Assembly: GCA_022616415.1 (NCBI GenBank)
Contig: JAKEEU010000031.1
Coordinates: 62,001 to 126,000, forward strand
Direction of reading: 5' to 3'
DNA from: Candidatus Zhuqueibacterota bacterium
Lineage (GTDB): Bacteria > Zhuqueibacterota > Zhuqueibacteria > Zhuqueibacterales > Zhuqueibacteraceae
Length of the DNA stretch: 64,000 nt
Shown: positions 30,005-38,555 of the stretch, in pieces
How the letters are laid out: each line of letters starts with the position of its first letter
Numbering within the stretch: position 1 is the first letter of the stretch
The notes under the pieces: generated by a model
Database searches by the model: none
The model's input: the letters and a program-made list of their open reading frames with translations, nothing else
What the model was told of the DNA's origin: nothing
Made by a program: the position numbers and the translations under genes

Positions 30005-31045
30005 TTATTCATTCACCAGAATGACTTTCAAAGCGCGTTCCTGCGCCGCATTGCCAAAGGTATCGTAAGCTTTCATGATTTCACTCAATCTGAAGCGATG
30101 GGTGATCAATTGCTTCGGTTGCAGCCGGCCCGAGGCCACGGTTTTCAATAGCAACGGGGTCGTCACGGTATCGACGAGCCGGGTGGTCAGCGTGATATTA
30201 TGCGCCCAGAGTTTTTCCAAGCGCAGCTCGACACTTTTTCCATGAACGCCGACGTTGGCAATGTGACCGCCGGCGGTGACAATCGTCTGGCAAATGTCAA
30301 AGGTCGCCGGAATGCCAACCGCTTCGATGGCTACGTCCACGCCTTTGTTTTTTGTCAAGGCCATCACTTTCTCAACGGCTTTGCCGTCGCTGCTATTAAC
30401 CACCTTCGTTGCCCCGAACTTTTGTGAGACCGCGAGTCGATTTTCATCCAAATCGATCATAATAATTTCAGAGGGTGAGTAAAATTGGGCGGTTAATAGC
30501 GTGGCCAGCCCAATCGGGCCGGCGCCAACAATAGCCACCGTATCCCCCGGCTTGACTTGACCATTGAGCACACCGCATTCGAATCCGGTAGGAAAGATGT
30601 CGCTTAACATCACCAAGGCTTCGCCGTCAGTGCGGTCGGGAATATGATACAGGCTGGTATCCGCAAAAGGAATCCTCACATACTCCGCTTGCGTCCCGTT
30701 TATAGTATTGCCGAGCACCCAGCCCCCATGCTCACAATGGGAATAGAGCCCCTTTTTGCAATAGTCACACTTGCCACACGAAGTGATGCACGAAATCAAA
30801 ACCCGAGCACCGGCATGAAAATTCGATACAGCTTTGCCAACTTCTGCAACAACTCCAATACCTTCGTGGCCCAAAATTCGGTCGGGCGTCACGGTTGGAA
30901 CATCCCCTTTCATAATATGAAGATCGGTTCCGCAGATGGTGGTTTTTGTGATTCTGACAATGGCATCGGTTTCCGCTTTCAATACCGGTTTGGGTGTTTC
31001 TTCCCAAGCGCGCTTGCCTGGACCATGATATACGAGGGCTTTCAT
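30005..31045 (-). CDS. Zinc-dependent alcohol dehydrogenase
   Basis: A 346-residue medium-chain dehydrogenase. The catalytic zinc site is built from CGTDLH and GHEGIGVV, structural zinc cysteines lie in CGKCDYCKKGLYSHC, and the NAD-binding fold begins at VAIVGAGPIGLATLL. The ATG at 31045 (MKALVYHGPGKRAW) is the family's usual start; the frame is open further upstream only by chance. It resembles class III-like or glutathione-independent dehydrogenases of short-chain alcohols. Its neighbours are a ferredoxin and glutamate dehydrogenase, consistent with fermentation or amino-acid-derived alcohol formation. Confidence 0.9.
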   Translation of the reverse strand: MKALVYHGPGKRAWEETPKPVLKAETDAIVRITKTTICGTDLHIMKGDVPTVTPDRILGHEGIGVVAEVGKAVSNFHAGARVLISCITSCGKCDYCKKGLYSHCEHGGWVLGNTINGTQAEYVRIPFADTSLYHIPDRTDGEALVMLSDIFPTGFECGVLNGQVKPGDTVAIVGAGPIGLATLLTAQFYSPSEIIMIDLDENRLAVSQKFGATKVVNSSDGKAVEKVMALTKNKGVDVAIEAVGIPATFDICQTIVTAGGHIANVGVHGKSVELRLEKLWAHNITLTTRLVDTVTTPLLLKTVASGRLQPKQLITHRFRLSEIMKAYDTFGNAAQERALKVILVNE

Positions 31046-31106
31046 AATCAAATTTTCCTTTCTTGATAAACAAACGTTCACGCGCTGCACGTCTTGAGTT
31101 TGGCTT

Positions 31107-31451
31107 TTACGGATGCAACTTTTCTTTTCTGGCCATGAGCGCTTCTTTGGACTCACGGCGCTCCGGATCATCCACACAGCAATCGACCGGACAAACCGAG
31201 ACGCACTTTTGCTCGTCATAAAAGCCAACGCATTCCGTGCATTTTTCGGGAACGATGAAATAAACGCTGTCCGAGAGGGCGCCAAGCTTCGCGTTGACGT
31301 CGACCATCTCACCATGATATTCGATTTGGCCGGTCACGGTCGTGCCATCCACAAAACTCCATTCTTCGCCGACATTATAAATCGCATTATTCGGACATTC
31401 CGGCTCGCAGGCGCCGCAATTGATGCATTCCGCAGTGATCATGAGTGCCAT
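31107..31451 (-). CDS. 2[4Fe-4S] ferredoxin with long insertion
   Basis: A 114-residue ferredoxin of the type found in phototrophs and nitrogen fixers: CINCGACEPECPNNAI at the N-terminus, and a second motif with an enlarged spacing, CTECVGFYDEQKCVSVCPVDCC. Between the two is an extra 45-residue segment (VGEEWSFVDGTTVTGQ and following) that is longer than in ordinary bacterial ferredoxins. It may serve the 2-oxoacid oxidoreductases coded in this window. It has its own short leader and precedes alcohol dehydrogenase. Confidence 0.88.
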   Translation of the reverse strand: MALMITAECINCGACEPECPNNAIYNVGEEWSFVDGTTVTGQIEYHGEMVDVNAKLGALSDSVYFIVPEKCTECVGFYDEQKCVSVCPVDCCVDDPERRESKEALMARKEKLHP

Positions 31452-31507
31452 AAATGGCCTCCTTTCATATCTTTTGGATTATTCTGCTTCATCACGCGAG
31501 ACTTGGC

Positions 31508-32773
31508 TCACGGATAAATGCCCCGTACTCTGATTGCTTCGGCAACACGGTCCACCGCCAACACGTAAGCCGCGCGCCGCATGTCGATTTTGCGCTGCTG
31601 CGCAGTTTGTAAAACTTCCGTAAAACTATTCACCATCACGTCACGCAGATTGTCGTTCACGTCTTTTTCCTTCCAGAAGAAGCTGTAATTGTCCTGCACC
31701 CATTCAAAATACGACACGGTGACGCCACCGGCATTGGCGAGAATGTCAGGCAACATGAAAACGTTTTTCTCGTGGAGAATTTTGTCCGCTTCCGGGGTCG
31801 TCGGGCCATTGGCGGCCTCGGCGATAACACGGGCGTTGATCTTGGGAGCGATCTTGTCCGTAATCGCATTCTCCAACGCCGCCGGCACCAACACTTCACA
31901 CTTAAGCGCGAGCAAATCATCGTTGCCGATGTCTTCCGATCCTGAAAAGCCTTTGACTTTGCCGGTTTTTTCTTTGTAAGCCAGCAGCGCGGGAACGTCC
32001 AGGCCGTTTTTGTTGTAGGCGCCGCCCGTGGAATCATTCACTGCAATAATTTTCATGCCGTGCTCTGCGGCCAATAACTTCGCCGCCACCGAGCCGGCAT
32101 TGCCAAATCCTTGAATCGCCGCCGTCGCCCCGTTCAACTTGAAGTTCAAATGTTTAGCGGCTTCAAAAATGGTATAAACACAACCACGGCCCGTGGCTTC
32201 GTTGCGTCCTTTGGAACCGCCAATTAAAAGCGGTTTGCCGGTCACCACGCCTGGCACGCTGTGGCCCTTATGCATCGAGTAAGTGTCCATAATCCAGGCC
32301 ATGGTTTGCGGCGTGGTGTAAACATCCGGCGCGGGAATGTCGCGGTCCGGCCCAATAAAACCGACCAACTCGCTCGCGAAACGGCGCGTCATGTGTTCCA
32401 GCTCATCCATGTTCATTTCTTTTGGATTACATTGCACGCCGCCTTTGCCGCCGCCAAAAGGAATGCCAACCACTGCACATTTCCAGGTCATCCAACTGGC
32501 CAGCGCCCGCACTTCGTCCAGAGTTACTCCAGGATGATAACGAATGCCGCCCTTGGCCGGCCCTCGCGCCGTGTTGTGCTGAACGCGATGGCCGGTGAAC
32601 ATTTTGATCCTTCCGTTCCGCATCTTAACCGGAAAATTCACTGTAAGCTCGCGTTCGGCATATTTGATGCGATTCCTTATGCCCTCTTGAAGATCCAAAA
32701 CATCGGCGGCATGGTCAAAAACCTCCATAGCCGCCTGCCACGGATTGTAGGTCGAATCATTCAGCGAATTCAT
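31508..32773 (-). CDS. gdhA: Glutamate dehydrogenase
   Basis: A 421-residue hexameric-type glutamate dehydrogenase. Signatures are GPAKGGIRYHPGV, WKCAVVGIPFGGGKGGV with the catalytic lysine, and GFGNAGSVAAKLL as the nucleotide-binding turn. It interconverts glutamate and 2-oxoglutarate plus ammonia. Its 2-oxoglutarate would feed the Kor enzyme upstream. The coding is intact and it sits between NrfD and a ferredoxin gene on the same strand. Confidence 0.94.
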   Translation of the reverse strand: MNSLNDSTYNPWQAAMEVFDHAADVLDLQEGIRNRIKYAERELTVNFPVKMRNGRIKMFTGHRVQHNTARGPAKGGIRYHPGVTLDEVRALASWMTWKCAVVGIPFGGGKGGVQCNPKEMNMDELEHMTRRFASELVGFIGPDRDIPAPDVYTTPQTMAWIMDTYSMHKGHSVPGVVTGKPLLIGGSKGRNEATGRGCVYTIFEAAKHLNFKLNGATAAIQGFGNAGSVAAKLLAAEHGMKIIAVNDSTGGAYNKNGLDVPALLAYKEKTGKVKGFSGSEDIGNDDLLALKCEVLVPAALENAITDKIAPKINARVIAEAANGPTTPEADKILHEKNVFMLPDILANAGGVTVSYFEWVQDNYSFFWKEKDVNDNLRDVMVNSFTEVLQTAQQRKIDMRRAAYVLAVDRVAEAIRVRGIYP

Positions 32774-32825
32774 GCTATCCTCCGTTTATAAAATTTCTTG
32801 CCGTCAATTATTTGGCCTTAGTGGC

Positions 32826-33989
32826 CTATTCCGCCCACAACGCATACGCTTCTTCTTCCACCGGTTTCGCTTCTTCTTCCGCCTTCGGAAAAACCGGCAG
32901 GTAGCGCGCCGCGAGCGCGAAGGCGGCGAAGCCGAGCGCGACGATCATCACCGTCACGGCGATCTCCATCCACGAAGGGAAATAACCTGCATTGGCCCAG
33001 CCTTCCATACCGGTGATGCTGACGTTCATGCGGTTGAGCACGAATCCCAACACGACCAATAATGCCGAGACGAACAAACCGGTTTGATGCAATCGCACTT
33101 TGGGAATCGCGAGCAGAATCATCGGCAGCAACACGCCGAGTCCCATTTCCACCCAATACAAAGCCGATTCGAGACTGATCGTGAAAACGGCGGCGAGCGC
33201 GTGACGATCGAGCAAATCTTGAATTTTGATGATGGTGTAAATCATCAGAACGACCACCATGACGCGGCCAAGCTGTGAGAGCAAGGGCATTTCGATTTGG
33301 CGCTTGAAGGCGCGGCTGCTCATGAATGATTCGAAGACCACCATCGCGCAGCCAACGCCAATGGCGGAGAGGAAAAAGAAAACCGGCAGCAGCGATGAGT
33401 ACCACAAGGGATGGAGTTTTTCCGGCACGATCAAATACAGCGAGCCGAGCGAAGATTGATGCAAGGTTGAAAGCATCACGCCAATAATCACCAGCGGAAT
33501 GGTAATGGCGCGCATCACGCGCACGGCTTTCATCCAACCGAGGCCTTCAAATAATACCGGACTGAACTCGAGCGCCAGAACGGTGGTATACAACATCACG
33601 CACCACGCGACCTCAAACATTACGGAATGCGGATTCCACATGATGAGCGCATGCCAAATGCGATCCGGCCGGCCGAGGTCAAACATCAACGCGAAAATCA
33701 CCAAGAGATAACCTAAAAACGCGGTGAGCACCGCCGGGCGGACGATGGGCTTAAATTCTTTGATGTTGAAAATGTAAACGATGGCGCATAAGGTGAAGCC
33801 GCCGGCAGCGAGGCCAACGCCGCAGAGAATATCGAAGCCAATCCATAATCCCCACGGAAACTGATCGGTGAGGTTGGTCGCCGCACCGAGACCTTGCGTG
33901 AAGCGCACGTAAGTCGCGTAAAGGCCGAGCGCCAGCAAGATGACCAGCACGGCGCGCCAGAAGGTGAACTGAGTCAATATCTTTTTCAT
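32826..33989 (-). CDS. NrfD/HybB-like quinone-reactive membrane subunit
   Basis: A 387-residue membrane protein with about ten helices. It starts with FTFWRAVLVILLALGLYATYVRFTQG-like features (first helix at 12-28) and includes TNLTDQFPWGLWIGFDILCGVGLAAGGF, quoted in part as FPWGLWIGFDI and GVGLAAGGF, diagnostic of the HybB/NrfD family. Such proteins exchange electrons with menaquinone. The paired 4Fe-4S protein is coded immediately upstream. No molybdenum, hydrogenase or multihaem catalytic subunit is adjacent, so the donor or acceptor is unknown. Confidence 0.88.
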   Translation of the reverse strand: MKKILTQFTFWRAVLVILLALGLYATYVRFTQGLGAATNLTDQFPWGLWIGFDILCGVGLAAGGFTLCAIVYIFNIKEFKPIVRPAVLTAFLGYLLVIFALMFDLGRPDRIWHALIMWNPHSVMFEVAWCVMLYTTVLALEFSPVLFEGLGWMKAVRVMRAITIPLVIIGVMLSTLHQSSLGSLYLIVPEKLHPLWYSSLLPVFFFLSAIGVGCAMVVFESFMSSRAFKRQIEMPLLSQLGRVMVVVLMIYTIIKIQDLLDRHALAAVFTISLESALYWVEMGLGVLLPMILLAIPKVRLHQTGLFVSALLVVLGFVLNRMNVSITGMEGWANAGYFPSWMEIAVTVMIVALGFAAFALAARYLPVFPKAEEEAKPVEEEAYALWAE

Positions 33990-34047
33990 AATCAGATCTC
34001 TTCTCTATCTGGTCAGATCAAAAATTCGCCCACAGAACATTGAAAAA

Positions 34048-34824
34048 TCAATTTGCAAATCTGCTGTCCTCGCGATCTTCCATCTCCTTTAGTTTGGCGT
34101 GCAGCTTACCGACTTCGTCACGGCGGTTGATGATCCACCACAAGCCGTACAGCGCGGTGCCGCCAACGGCGACGATGTTCGGAATTTTCGACAGCGCATT
34201 CCAGGTGAGCATCGGCAAAGGCTGATCGGGCAGATTCGTCGGGAAGCCAAGTTTTTCAAACGGCACCGCCGAAAGGAAGAACACGGAAGTGCCGCCGGCT
34301 TCCTGCAGGCCATAAATGTGGTTCACATAATTGTCGGGATTTTCGCGCAACCGCTTTTGCGCCTCGGCAATCAACTCGTCACGATCGCCAAAGATCGTCG
34401 CGCCGGTCGGACAGGCTTCAGAGCACGCGGTCGGCAAGCCTTGTGCAAGGCGTTCATGACAAAAGATGCACTTACGGACACGCGGCGCGGTTTCGTTCCA
34501 GGTATAAGTCGGCACTTGAAACGGGCAAGCCTGCATGCAATACCGGCAGCCGATGCATTTGCTCTCGTTATACAAAACCGGCCCGAAATCAGTTTTGGTA
34601 AAAGCGCCGACCGGACAGACGGAAACACAGGTGGGGCTTTCGCAGTGCATACACAGGCGCCGGACAAACGTATTGTCGCCCCAATCCTGCACGACCGTGT
34701 AAGCGTTCGCGTTGAGTTTGATTTCTTCGCCTGCCGGCAAACCATTTGTCTCTTTGCACGCGTCGCGGCATAAACCGCAACCGACACAAAGAGTGATGTC
34801 AATCAGCATCGCTTTGCGAGCCAT
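34048..34824 (-). CDS. HybA/NrfC-like 4[4Fe-4S] ferredoxin with C-terminal membrane anchor
   Basis: A 258-residue protein with four cluster motifs: CVGCGLCRDACKE, CMHCESPTCVSVCPVGAF, CIGCRYCMQACPFQVP and CIFCHERLAQGLPTACSEACP (given in part). The C-terminal region holds a hydrophobic segment near 215-235 (IPNIVAVGGTALYGLWWI), anchoring it to the membrane. No signal peptide or twin-arginine motif is visible, so it probably faces the cytoplasm. AAAGGAGGT precedes the ATG. With the NrfD-like protein it forms an electron-transfer module. Confidence 0.9.
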   Translation of the reverse strand: MARKAMLIDITLCVGCGLCRDACKETNGLPAGEEIKLNANAYTVVQDWGDNTFVRRLCMHCESPTCVSVCPVGAFTKTDFGPVLYNESKCIGCRYCMQACPFQVPTYTWNETAPRVRKCIFCHERLAQGLPTACSEACPTGATIFGDRDELIAEAQKRLRENPDNYVNHIYGLQEAGGTSVFFLSAVPFEKLGFPTNLPDQPLPMLTWNALSKIPNIVAVGGTALYGLWWIINRRDEVGKLHAKLKEMEDREDSRFAN

Positions 34825-34848
34825 AGAAAGACCTCCTTTGAAAATGAC

Positions 34849-34906
34849 GGGAGGGTGGACTTTCTAGTCCACACGCGCATCGCGGACAAGAAAGGTCCGC
34901 ACTCCC
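34849..34906. repeat. GTGGACTTTCTAGTCC repeat, copy 1
   Basis: GGGAGGGTGGACTTTCTAGTCC, then ACACGCGCATCGCGGAC and AAGAAAGGTCCGCACTCCC: an inverted repeat with GCGCATCGCGG in the middle. Two more copies lie at 60749-60796 and 60839-60878. It is placed just upstream of the nrfC-like start. Confidence 0.75.
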
Positions 34907-35223
34907 TCCTCCTTTTCATAAACCTTTTGACACTACCGAAGGCCATCGAAAGTCATATTTCACAATTTTTACAATACGCAAGTACCATGCCTGCTATCGC
35001 TGTATTTGCTTGCTGTTTTCGTTGAGGTTGTAGGAGTGAAATTGGAGGCCAGCCAGAAAAAATTCTTGAAAATAAGAAACGGTGGAGAAGTTTTTTGCAG
35101 TCTTGCAAATTTGCCCGATGGTGGGAGTAAAGGGAAGCTTATTGTAACGTGGAACAATTATTGCAAATTCTATAAATCAAATACTTTGGCTTGGCAGGCG
35201 AACCGTCCACTCGGGAAGAAAAT
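34907..35223. other. Intergenic stretch without recognised feature
   Basis: About 320 bases, AT-richer than the flanks. Short frames on both strands lack family resemblance. No repeat, hairpin or RNA gene was recognised. Confidence 0.5.
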
Positions 35224-35436
35224 ATGATTTCAAAAACCTCGAATGACGTTGTGAAAGCCGTTGGAAAAACCCCGGCACAAAATTTCAAGCAAGTTCTTGG
35301 CATTTGCTCGAATTGTGCAAAAATGCCAAATTGTATTTGGCGACGAATCGCCAAGCTTCCGGTGCAGCGATGCTGCGAGTTTATCATTCGTGAAAGCCCG
35401 CTTTATAATTTTCTTCAACTTTTCGTTTTGCCTTAA
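35224..35436 (+). CDS. Possible small cysteine-rich protein
   Basis: A 70-residue plus-strand frame starting MISKTSNDVVKAVG. Its middle, LGICSNCAKMPNCIWRR, then PVQRCCEF, resembles short domains with the spacing C-x2-C-x4-C-x(n)-CE that occur in unclassified bacterial proteins. GGGAAGAAAAT lies before the ATG as a weak ribosome binding site. It is one of few plus-strand candidates in this part and has lower GC than its neighbours. It could equally be chance. Confidence 0.35.
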   Translation: MISKTSNDVVKAVGKTPAQNFKQVLGICSNCAKMPNCIWRRIAKLPVQRCCEFIIRESPLYNFLQLFVLP

Positions 35437-35474
35437 AGTTCTTGACATCGCCTGATCCATCTGGTCATTCACAT

Positions 35475-36113
35475 TTACGTTTGCTCAGTTTTTTTCACGC
35501 GATAGCGAATGATCGTGACGTACTTCTCGGGATCGCCTTTGGAAAACATCGTCGGCCCTTTGAGGTATTCTTCTTCATGCGCGCCGATGGTTTCATAGCC
35601 TTGCGCTTTGATGAATTCCATCAGCCGCGTGACTGTAGGTTGCTCTTTGTCATAAGGCCCGAAGTACAGAATCTCGGCGACCTCGCCATACTCCCAAGTT
35701 GTCAACGAAACCTTTAACTCCGGCGCTGCTTCGTATTGCGGAAGCTCGGTGGTGGTTTCAGGGACGGGCATCGCATATAAACCCACCCATTCCGTTTTGG
35801 GTGTGTCCAGAGCGACCGGCCAGCGCGCACGCGGCGCGGGTTGGTTTGGACCTTTGGGCGTGTCCTTCATTTTGAAATACATTCGGAACAACAAGCCAAA
35901 CGCCTTCTCGCCGGCAACGTTCGGATCGCCTTTGGCCGCGACCACGATCATCTTCTGATTCTGCGCGGTCGAGATTTTCGGATCTTTGAGAGACTCGTAT
36001 CTCGTCAGGTCCGGCCCCCGCATCATGAAATAAATGGACAGAGCAATGAACGCAGCGACGACAACGACGAGGGCGGCAACAACGCCGATGATAATTTTTG
36101 TGACTCTTTTCAT
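35475..36113 (-). CDS. Membrane-anchored GyrI-like small-molecule-binding protein
   Basis: A 212-residue protein with one membrane helix (6-31) and an extracytoplasmic GyrI-like domain: EWVGLYAMPVPETTTELPQY, then VSLTTWEYGEVAEILYFGPYDKE (quoted in parts) and FIKAQGYETIGAHEEEYL. These are hallmarks of the SHS2 pair in GyrI/SOUL-related proteins, which bind hydrophobic small molecules. There is no DNA-binding domain. The function is unknown. It is followed by a CMD-family gene in the same direction. Confidence 0.78.
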   Translation of the reverse strand: MKRVTKIIIGVVAALVVVVAAFIALSIYFMMRGPDLTRYESLKDPKISTAQNQKMIVVAAKGDPNVAGEKAFGLLFRMYFKMKDTPKGPNQPAPRARWPVALDTPKTEWVGLYAMPVPETTTELPQYEAAPELKVSLTTWEYGEVAEILYFGPYDKEQPTVTRLMEFIKAQGYETIGAHEEEYLKGPTMFSKGDPEKYVTIIRYRVKKTEQT

Positions 36114-36169
36114 ATACTCCTCCGAATTTGTTCAAATACAGAAAAACAAAATCCGTAATTTTCACAATT

Positions 36170-36496
36170 CTACCCTTCGTCATAAGCTGCAAGCGCCGCG
36201 GGCAGCGCTTGCACGACATTGTTTCCAGCCGCCGGCAATCCAATCAAGACGGCGCTGATGACTTCTTCGCGCGAGGCGCCGGCTGCCTTCGCCGTATGCA
36301 CATGAAACGGCAGCCCGCTCTCCAAGCGCATCGCAGCGAGCACGGCAAGATAGGCCAGCTCAGCGGTTTTCTTGTCCAACGCGCTGGCTTTTTCGAGGCC
36401 CTGCGCGGCGGCCATCCAAGCTTGCGCATGGCCGGACGCTTCTTTCATGAAAACTTGGAAGGCGTTGCTCGTTTTAGATTTTGGATCGTTCATCAT
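36170..36496 (-). CDS. Carboxymuconolactone decarboxylase family protein lacking the CxxC pair
   Basis: A 108-residue helical protein of the AhpD/CMD family: AELAYLAVLAAMRLESGLPF, HVHTAKAAGASREEVISAVL and GLPAAGNNVV. In peroxidase-type AhpD the helix starts with CxxC and a His; here the region reads ESGLPFHVH (59-67) and has no cysteine, so the disulfide chemistry is absent. This subgroup without cysteines is widespread and uncharacterised. AAGGAG lies close upstream. It is the gene next to the GyrI-like one. Confidence 0.82.
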   Translation of the reverse strand: MMNDPKSKTSNAFQVFMKEASGHAQAWMAAAQGLEKASALDKKTAELAYLAVLAAMRLESGLPFHVHTAKAAGASREEVISAVLIGLPAAGNNVVQALPAALAAYDEG

Positions 36497-36607
36497 TTTC
36501 TCCTTAGGAATGTCGTTTAAATAACTGTTCCATATCTCAAACCGCGAATGAACGCTAATAAACGCGAATTTAAAATAGAGAATTGGATGGATGATGAAAT
36601 CCTTTCT

Positions 36608-37030
36608 TTAATTTAGGGCGGCGCTTTTGTCTTTCTCGAGAGTGTTCGCCATTCGCCTCAATTCGAGGCCGCGCACCACGACGTAGGCCAGTAACGCAAA
36701 GGGAAAGAAGACGAGCAACGTCCAGGCGATGCTTTGCAGCGTTCCGATCACCGTCTTGTAAACTTCGATGACCCAGCGGTCGGAGTTGAGCACGAGGAGT
36801 TTGCCCTCTTTATCTGGCGTGATATATTTCTCGATCTCCCAAACGCGCACGCCGCCCGAGATTCCGACCACATAAATGGCAAAGAGGAGATAGCGCTGCC
36901 ACGTTGGGGCGAGCTCTTCCGTAACCAAGCGACCAAGAATTTTCTTGACCGGCTTGGAGAACAGCAAAGCGGCCACAGTTGACGTCACTGCGGCAATGGC
37001 GAAAGTAATCAGCAACAGAGTCACGAACAT
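36608..37030 (-). CDS. Integral membrane protein of unknown function
   Basis: A 140-residue protein with three or four hydrophobic helices (3-24, 46-62 and 96-120), a short soluble segment (EIEKYITPDKEGKLLVLNSDRW) and a charged C-terminus. No family was recognised. It begins after the decayed ester-cyclase fragment and ends ahead of the CMD-family gene, on the common strand. It is intact and well formed, so I take it as a real gene. Confidence 0.6.
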   Translation of the reverse strand: MFVTLLLITFAIAAVTSTVAALLFSKPVKKILGRLVTEELAPTWQRYLLFAIYVVGISGGVRVWEIEKYITPDKEGKLLVLNSDRWVIEVYKTVIGTLQSIAWTLLVFFPFALLAYVVVRGLELRRMANTLEKDKSAALN

Positions 37031-37078
37031 TGTCCGTTTCCTTAATTATGAATTTTCTAAAATTATCCGAACAAATGG

Positions 37079-37258
37079 TCAGGCCGCCGGCAATGCACCC
37101 AACTGCTGGAGCATGCCAAGCGAATCGGTCTGTTCCCACTCGGCGTCGACTTTGCCGCCGACAATGCGGTAGATGTTGATACCGGAAGCTTTGATCTGTC
37201 TTCCTGTCGGCGGCAGCCCGTAAAACGGCCCCTGATGCGTCACCTGTCCCTGCCAGCG
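37079..37258 (-). pseudogene. SnoaL-like ester cyclase C-terminal remnant
   Basis: The frame reads WQGQVTHQGPFYGLPPTGRQ, then IKASGINIYRIVGGKVDAEW and EQTDSLGMLQQLG, which is the C-terminal half of SnoaL-like ester cyclases (typically THKGEFMGIPPTGK ... GMLQQLG). The N-terminal half, about 70 residues, is missing. At about 37258 the sequence changes to a fragment of another gene in a different frame. It cannot fold as a full SnoaL domain. Confidence 0.7.
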
Positions 37259-37397
37259 TATTCTTGCCCTTGGGAGAATAGCCGGCATGGACATTGTCAT
37301 AAAGCGTCAGTGCAAAGTCGCCATTTTCTACGTCCGCTTTGAGCGAGTTTTGATAGCTGGCTTCCGGATCATAACCAGTTACGTAAAAGATTTCCAT
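37259..37397 (-). pseudogene. FAD-dependent desaturase-like (CrtI family) internal fragment
   Basis: In another minus frame this stretch reads VTGYDPEASYQNSLKADVEN, GDFALTLYDNVHAGYSPKGK and NTLAG, which resembles the middle of CrtI/prolycopene-isomerase-like flavoproteins (YQNSLKNDLENS ... NVYPGYSKPGKSTL). Neither the FAD-binding N-terminus nor the C-terminus is present. It is joined directly to the ester-cyclase fragment, so two unrelated dead genes have been spliced together by deletion. Confidence 0.6.
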
Positions 37398-37526
37398 CAA
37401 AATAAACCAGGCAAAAGTGTAGCGGATTATCATTGATATTCTTTCTCTCATTTTTTGCGATTAGCTTTTCAAGCTCAGAATAAAATTCTGAAAGTTTTTT
37501 ATCCCCAACGGATCGCCTGAAGGGCT

Positions 37527-37554
37527 GCGGTTTTCAGTTTGTCTGAAAATCCGC
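37527..37554. terminator. Hairpin, possible terminator or repeat
   Basis: GCGGTTTTCAG (37527-37537) and CTGAAAATCCGC (37543-37554) pair around TTTGT. A second short hairpin, CAGAATAAAATTCTG, lies 50 bp to the left. On the minus strand the stem follows the membrane protein gene at 37657 by about 100 bases and could end its transcript; a clean U-run is not seen. Confidence 0.45.
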
Positions 37555-37656
37555 TGCAGAAGATTACCCTTAAAAAAACTATCACGATCGCGAAGATTTT
37601 TTAGCCCAAGCTGCCAACATGGTCCGCTTGCAGACTGGCAGTCTGCGCTACGATTA

Positions 37657-38199
37657 CTAACGTGACAACAGACCGGCGACTGGCATAAGGAGCAACAGAA
37701 AGAAAACCACTCCCATCACCCAATTCAGCCATTTCTTCTCCGAATGATTCACCCAATAAAACAGGATGACAGAAAGCAGCAGCGCTTGCGGCACAACTTC
37801 CAACCAACCCGTCAACTGATCCGAAATCGGAATGACAGTGTATATTATTCCTTCGACTGAGGCGGGGGCTGGCCCAAAGGTCGAGAGAATTCCCAATGCT
37901 ACCAAAAGCCACCATAAGATCAGCCAGCCGTTCTTCCTCCCGAACAAAATTTCGCGCAGCGGGTAGAAGGCCAGTGCAAAGATCAACCCACGAATGGGCT
38001 GGAGCAATGGCCCAGCCATGATCAGCGGATCAGCGAGCTGCCGCATCCAACACGCCATCTCGGGACGGGCGAACCGTTCCGCATAATTCAGGAAAGTCGA
38101 AGCAAGCGCTCCAATCAAGAAGTAGGTAACGGTATGGACGACGATTGTTTTGACGGCAAGCGCCAAGAAGCTTGGTTGATGATTATTCATGTTCAGCAT
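37657..38199 (-). CDS. Integral membrane protein of unknown function
   Basis: A 180-residue protein with five hydrophobic helices (about 16-34, 60-76, 91-107, 135-148 and 155-178). Between them are ARPEMACWMRQLADPLIMAGPLLQPIRGL (in part) and FYPLREILFGRKNGW, a pattern of short polar loops. No family name can be given. The ATG at 38199 or 38190 is used. It precedes the pseudogene region and follows another membrane protein gene on the same strand. Confidence 0.6.
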   Translation of the reverse strand: MLNMNNHQPSFLALAVKTIVVHTVTYFLIGALASTFLNYAERFARPEMACWMRQLADPLIMAGPLLQPIRGLIFALAFYPLREILFGRKNGWLILWWLLVALGILSTFGPAPASVEGIIYTVIPISDQLTGWLEVVPQALLLSVILFYWVNHSEKKWLNWVMGVVFFLLLLMPVAGLLSR

Positions 38200-38226
38200 T
38201 TAAGTTTGGCGGCGGTTTTAGCCACG

Positions 38227-38547
38227 CTACATTAACACTCTGTATATTACGATGACGACACCCAAGAACGAGATCGAACCGAATATTATCTTGTTGTTCC
38301 TGGCCAGCCAGTTTGGCAAAAAAATGTCAAAGCCATCGTCCCTTCTGTTGGTATATCTTGCAGCAATGGGAGTCAATGGGCAACTCCCGTTGTTGAGCCT
38401 TAAGATGACACCCTCCAAAACAATCAAGCCGATGGCAATCCCAACCCCAACACCAAGCTCATCAAAAATTCCAGCATACAAAATGTAGCCGATGACGAGC
38501 ACAAAGAACACCCAAAATTTTATCTCCTGCTTGTCAACCCGATTCAA
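38227..38547 (-). CDS. Integral membrane protein of unknown function, non-ATG start
   Basis: A 106-residue protein with three helices (11-28, 32-50 and 86-104). Its loop contains LNNGSCPLTPIAARYT and FDIFLPNWLARNNKIIFG, which look conserved rather than random. No ATG exists at the N-terminus; TTG at 38547 is the first available start, only nine bases after the RND remnant ends, and no good ribosome binding site is seen. The gene may be truncated at its start by the same event that left the remnant. Confidence 0.55.
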   Translation of the reverse strand: MNRVDKQEIKFWVFFVLVIGYILYAGIFDELGVGVGIAIGLIVLEGVILRLNNGSCPLTPIAARYTNRRDDGFDIFLPNWLARNNKIIFGSISFLGVVIVIYRVLM

Positions 38548-38555
38548 TGGTTAAA

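Noticed and set aside
30005..31315. Longer alcohol dehydrogenase starting at 31315
   Set aside because: The extra 90 residues overlap the ferredoxin gene on the same strand in another frame and look non-protein-like; the family starts at 31045.
35230..35472. An 80-codon minus-strand frame overlapping the possible Cys-rich gene
   Set aside because: No family resemblance or hydrophobic pattern, and no ribosome binding site; the plus-strand frame has the better cysteine pattern.
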